Below are positions 61,000 through 64,000 of a stretch of 64,000 bases of DNA, one piece after another (within the stretch, counting starts at the first letter, position 1; each line of letters begins with the position of its first letter). The stretch is from Strix aluco. Its lineage: Eukaryota > Chordata > Aves > Strigiformes > Strigidae. The notes below the pieces were generated by a model. It was given only the letters and a program-made list of their open reading frames with translations. It was not told where the DNA came from and made no database searches. The stretch spans positions 13,261,001 through 13,325,000 of the forward strand of contig NC_133943.1 of NCBI RefSeq assembly GCF_031877795.1, written 5' to 3'. The position numbers and the translations under genes are program-made.

Positions 61000-63900
61000 C
61001 TGAAAGACAAATGCATGACAAGGACTGAAAACCAATTTGACTCTGGTAGAAAATTAACTTCATGTCTTGCTAGCAGAGGTTTAAAGCAGCAAACAATACA
61101 CCTGTTCAGTGCATTGCATGTTCAGTCTTTGAGCTCAGCACTTTCTGCAGAGAATGCACAGAATAAAAGATACAACATCTTCAATATGGAAAAATCTATT
61201 TCTATCTCTGGGGAAAAAAATCCCAAATCTATTTCCTGTGTGTTAAACAGCAAACTAACATAGATAAAGCCAATTTAACAGAGGTGAACAATGGCTTTTC
61301 CATTACAAATTCTGTATCTTTTTCCTCAGTTTATGTACCAAATCTATTCAGGCATTTTTCTTCAAACGTCTGACTTCCTTACATTACTTTTTCTATTCAC
61401 ACTTACTTACAAAGGGACTGGTTCAGGTGTTGAATCTTAATAGCCCAGATAATAAAGAACTGCAGCATCAGCTTAATGCCATTTAATGCCAATGTAACAG
61501 TTTTCCAGAGTCTCCATAGAAATCTGATTTGAACGGAAAATGCCAGCCAGCACTAAAACAATGGATGTTTTATTGGTTGGAGAGATAAAGGAATTAAATC
61601 TCCCAATACTAATCCTATTACCATTGAACACTTGACTTCTGACTTGTTCACACATCCACAACTGCAATTGTGATCCAGCGTGCAGGACGCTCAGCCAGCA
61701 GCACAGGGGTGTATGCTGTAATGCTCAATCTAAACACAGGAAAATCTCAATCCAACAGCAGGATTTTGAGGACTGGAAGCTGCCTTACAATGATGAGGCA
61801 CTAAATGTGAAAAAGCAAACAAAAAAAAAGGCACTGGCTTTGTGCAACTTCAAGGTTCTGCTAAACAAAACATGTGAACTGAACCCACCTCACTTAGACT
61901 GTGGAAATAGAAAAAAAATTATTTAAACTTGGACAATGGTCATTTAGGTCAATTCACTTAAGAACTGGTTTAAACTTTATTTAATAGCAGCTGTATTTGA
62001 AGCAGATTGAGAATATCTGTATGTATTTGTGCAAGTCTAAACATATTTCAAATACATTAAACCTTCTACTGTATGCAATATGTGACTTCCTTTGGAAGAA
62101 AATAATATTTAAAAATATGTACATGTTTGAGTCTTGGAAGGGGAAAAAATATACTGTACCGAATTTCACTAACACATTTGAAGTGTGTTGTTTAATCAGC
62201 AAAATTATTTTTTATGCATTATTACTCACTGGCTGCTCAAAAAACTTTAATTCAGAGTTCAGGTTGCTCAGCAGTGCCCAAGGATCCTCTACAATGTTGA
62301 GAATGGCTAATTTATGCCTATCAGAAGCTTGGAAATACTGGCTCGGTTGATACAAACTTAAGTCCCAATACCTAAAGAATCTAGACTTAATGTCATGTTA
62401 CCCTGACAGGGAATGTTGAAACCATGAATTGCTGGGAAGATACAAGGGAAGGTAAATTGCACAACAAGCAAGTGAAAGGAGTTTTTAACAGAATTTGCTG
62501 TTACTTCTGCTGTGATTCACAGACTGGAATTCCAGCATATATCCCTTGATTTTAGATGACTTCACTGTGTTTGTAATAACTTTATTCACCTGTTGAAAGA
62601 TGAGCCACTGTAAGGTAAAGCAGCTGCCATTGTGACAATGGGTTCATGTGTACTTAAAAAATGATCTCCAGTTCTTGCTGAGTGTCAATAAAAGCAGCAC
62701 GCTTCCAGGATCCCAGGCCATAGATGAACTGTAGGCAACATGTAGTAAGTCAGAGATGGTCTGCATAGGAGACGGACAGTGATTTGATGAAGGTATGCTG
62801 AACCTAAACCTGAGCATCAGATTCTCCTTCACTCTGCTTTTGTGCTGTGTTCCTGGGTGGTCTTCAAGCACCCATGGGAGCGTTGTGCTCATAGGCAGGA
62901 GAGGAAAATTAAGGCTTCATTTAGGACTAGTGAGAACCTTGGGACAGGACACCACCAGCAGCTGTCTCTTAGCATGATGAAGTGGCATTTAGTTTATTCT
63001 GTTTTACTGTGGGTGAAGAGCTAGGAAAAAAAGACACCTAGACACAATAATAAGTATGGAGTACTGACTTGGAGTATTGAAGGAAAGCCTTCTATAACTT
63101 CCAAGGTGTAACAGACAACATTTTTAGAGGACTTGGATTTCAGGAACTTTTCCTCTGTAAGATCCCAGATTTATACTAACAAGAGAGAGGACTGGAAGCA
63201 CAGTAGACATGATGACTGACTTCCTTGTGTCTGGATTTTAGCACATTTGGTTTACTGAGGAAAATTCATCATTTGAAGGTGTTACATCAAACACACAACC
63301 TAAAGCTCTGAATGGTTTCATGAGAACTGAATGAACGTGTAGTTTAATCCATAAAAGAGGACCTCCTGTAATCCATGTTAACTACTCTGTCAGTGCCCAA
63401 ATGAAGGAGGACTTTAACTGAAATCAAGATGATATTCAACTTAAATTGTGTTAGAGCCAGCACTTCCTTACACTATAATTTTTAATCTGTGGTGCTGAAA
63501 GATTTTACAATGAAAAGGCCGAAATTCGATTGTTGGTAGTTACTAAAAAAGGCACAGCTATCACTCAGTGAAAATGCTAGAGTGAAATGACACAGCTCAT
63601 GTTTGCTAGTTAAAGGGTGGATACTTTTGCCACCTTGTTCTGTGCAGTAAGCTCTCAAGTTAATTTCATTTACATCATAAATTAAGATCTGAACATTGGA
63701 CGGAAGAGTGGCGGTCCTTAGTGGCTCTGATACACACTGAGTACATATGTCTTTATCAACGTTATATATATATATATAAAAGTTGCATGTAGCAGAGCTA
63801 CATATATGAGTTACACACAACATACCAGAGCACCAAATTCATTCTGCTTCTGAGATACATCAAGGTAGGTTTAAATTTCTTAGAAATTACAGATGAAAAA

Positions 63901-64000
63901 AACCCAATAGTTTCAGGCATATTACTAAAAATATAAGCAGACAAGATTAATTAAGGCAGCTTTACACACAGATAGTAGCATGTCTTCCACAACTTCCCCT
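61000..64000 (-). other. Upstream of coding exon 1: presumed 5' intron, no recognised exon
   Basis: The acceptor at 61001-61000 implies that this 3 kb is intron leading to a non-coding first exon, probably beyond the window. AT-rich, no CpG-rich promoter-like segment, no recognisable repeat apart from the (TA)8 run. Small ORFs show no known domain. Confidence 0.6.
63763..63778. repeat. (TA)8 dinucleotide repeat
   Basis: Eight uninterrupted TA units. Confidence 0.95.

Overview
The window is vertebrate genomic DNA, most likely from a bird. It is AT-rich with long introns and GT-AG splice sites, and it carries fragments of CR1, the dominant non-LTR retrotransposon of birds, including copies with the typical ATTCTGTGAT-like 3' end. 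No bacterial-style gene, rRNA, tRNA or CRISPR array was found. The species cannot be named from the sequence.

One gene fills the window: ATP10B on the minus strand, a class 5 P4-ATPase (phospholipid/glucosylceramide flippase). I traced 22 coding exons from the start codon at 60980 down to the stop at 7973-7975. Every junction has GT/AG and consistent phase. The spliced reading frame is 4401 nt, or 1466 residues, very close to human ATP10B (1461 residues as I recall it). All P4-ATPase signatures are present: DGET (actuator), PISL (M4), DKTGT with catalytic Asp433, KGAD, TGDK and GDGAND.

The most interesting feature lies inside the second coding intron. At 57308-57810 there is a second, intact N-terminal coding exon. 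It has its own ATG and an upstream in-frame stop, and it encodes a complete cytosolic N-terminus plus M1-M2. Its donor has the same phase as exon 2, so it can splice directly to exon 3 (47094-46890) and give a 1477-residue protein. Its sequence resembles the paralogue ATP10A rather than ATP10B, and it covers in one exon what the canonical form encodes in two. The locus therefore looks able to make two flippases with different N-termini and different M1-M2 substrate-gate segments. The canonical N-terminus carries an acidic dileucine sorting motif that the alternative one lacks.

Layout: 1-600 nested CR1 copies; 640-7900 the region downstream of ATP10B, without a recognised gene; 7973-60999 the ATP10B coding exons, with a 1 kb CR1 fragment in intron 9 (about 27960-28975); 61000-64000 the presumed 5' intron or upstream region. 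Introns are otherwise unremarkable AT-rich DNA with a few microsatellites.
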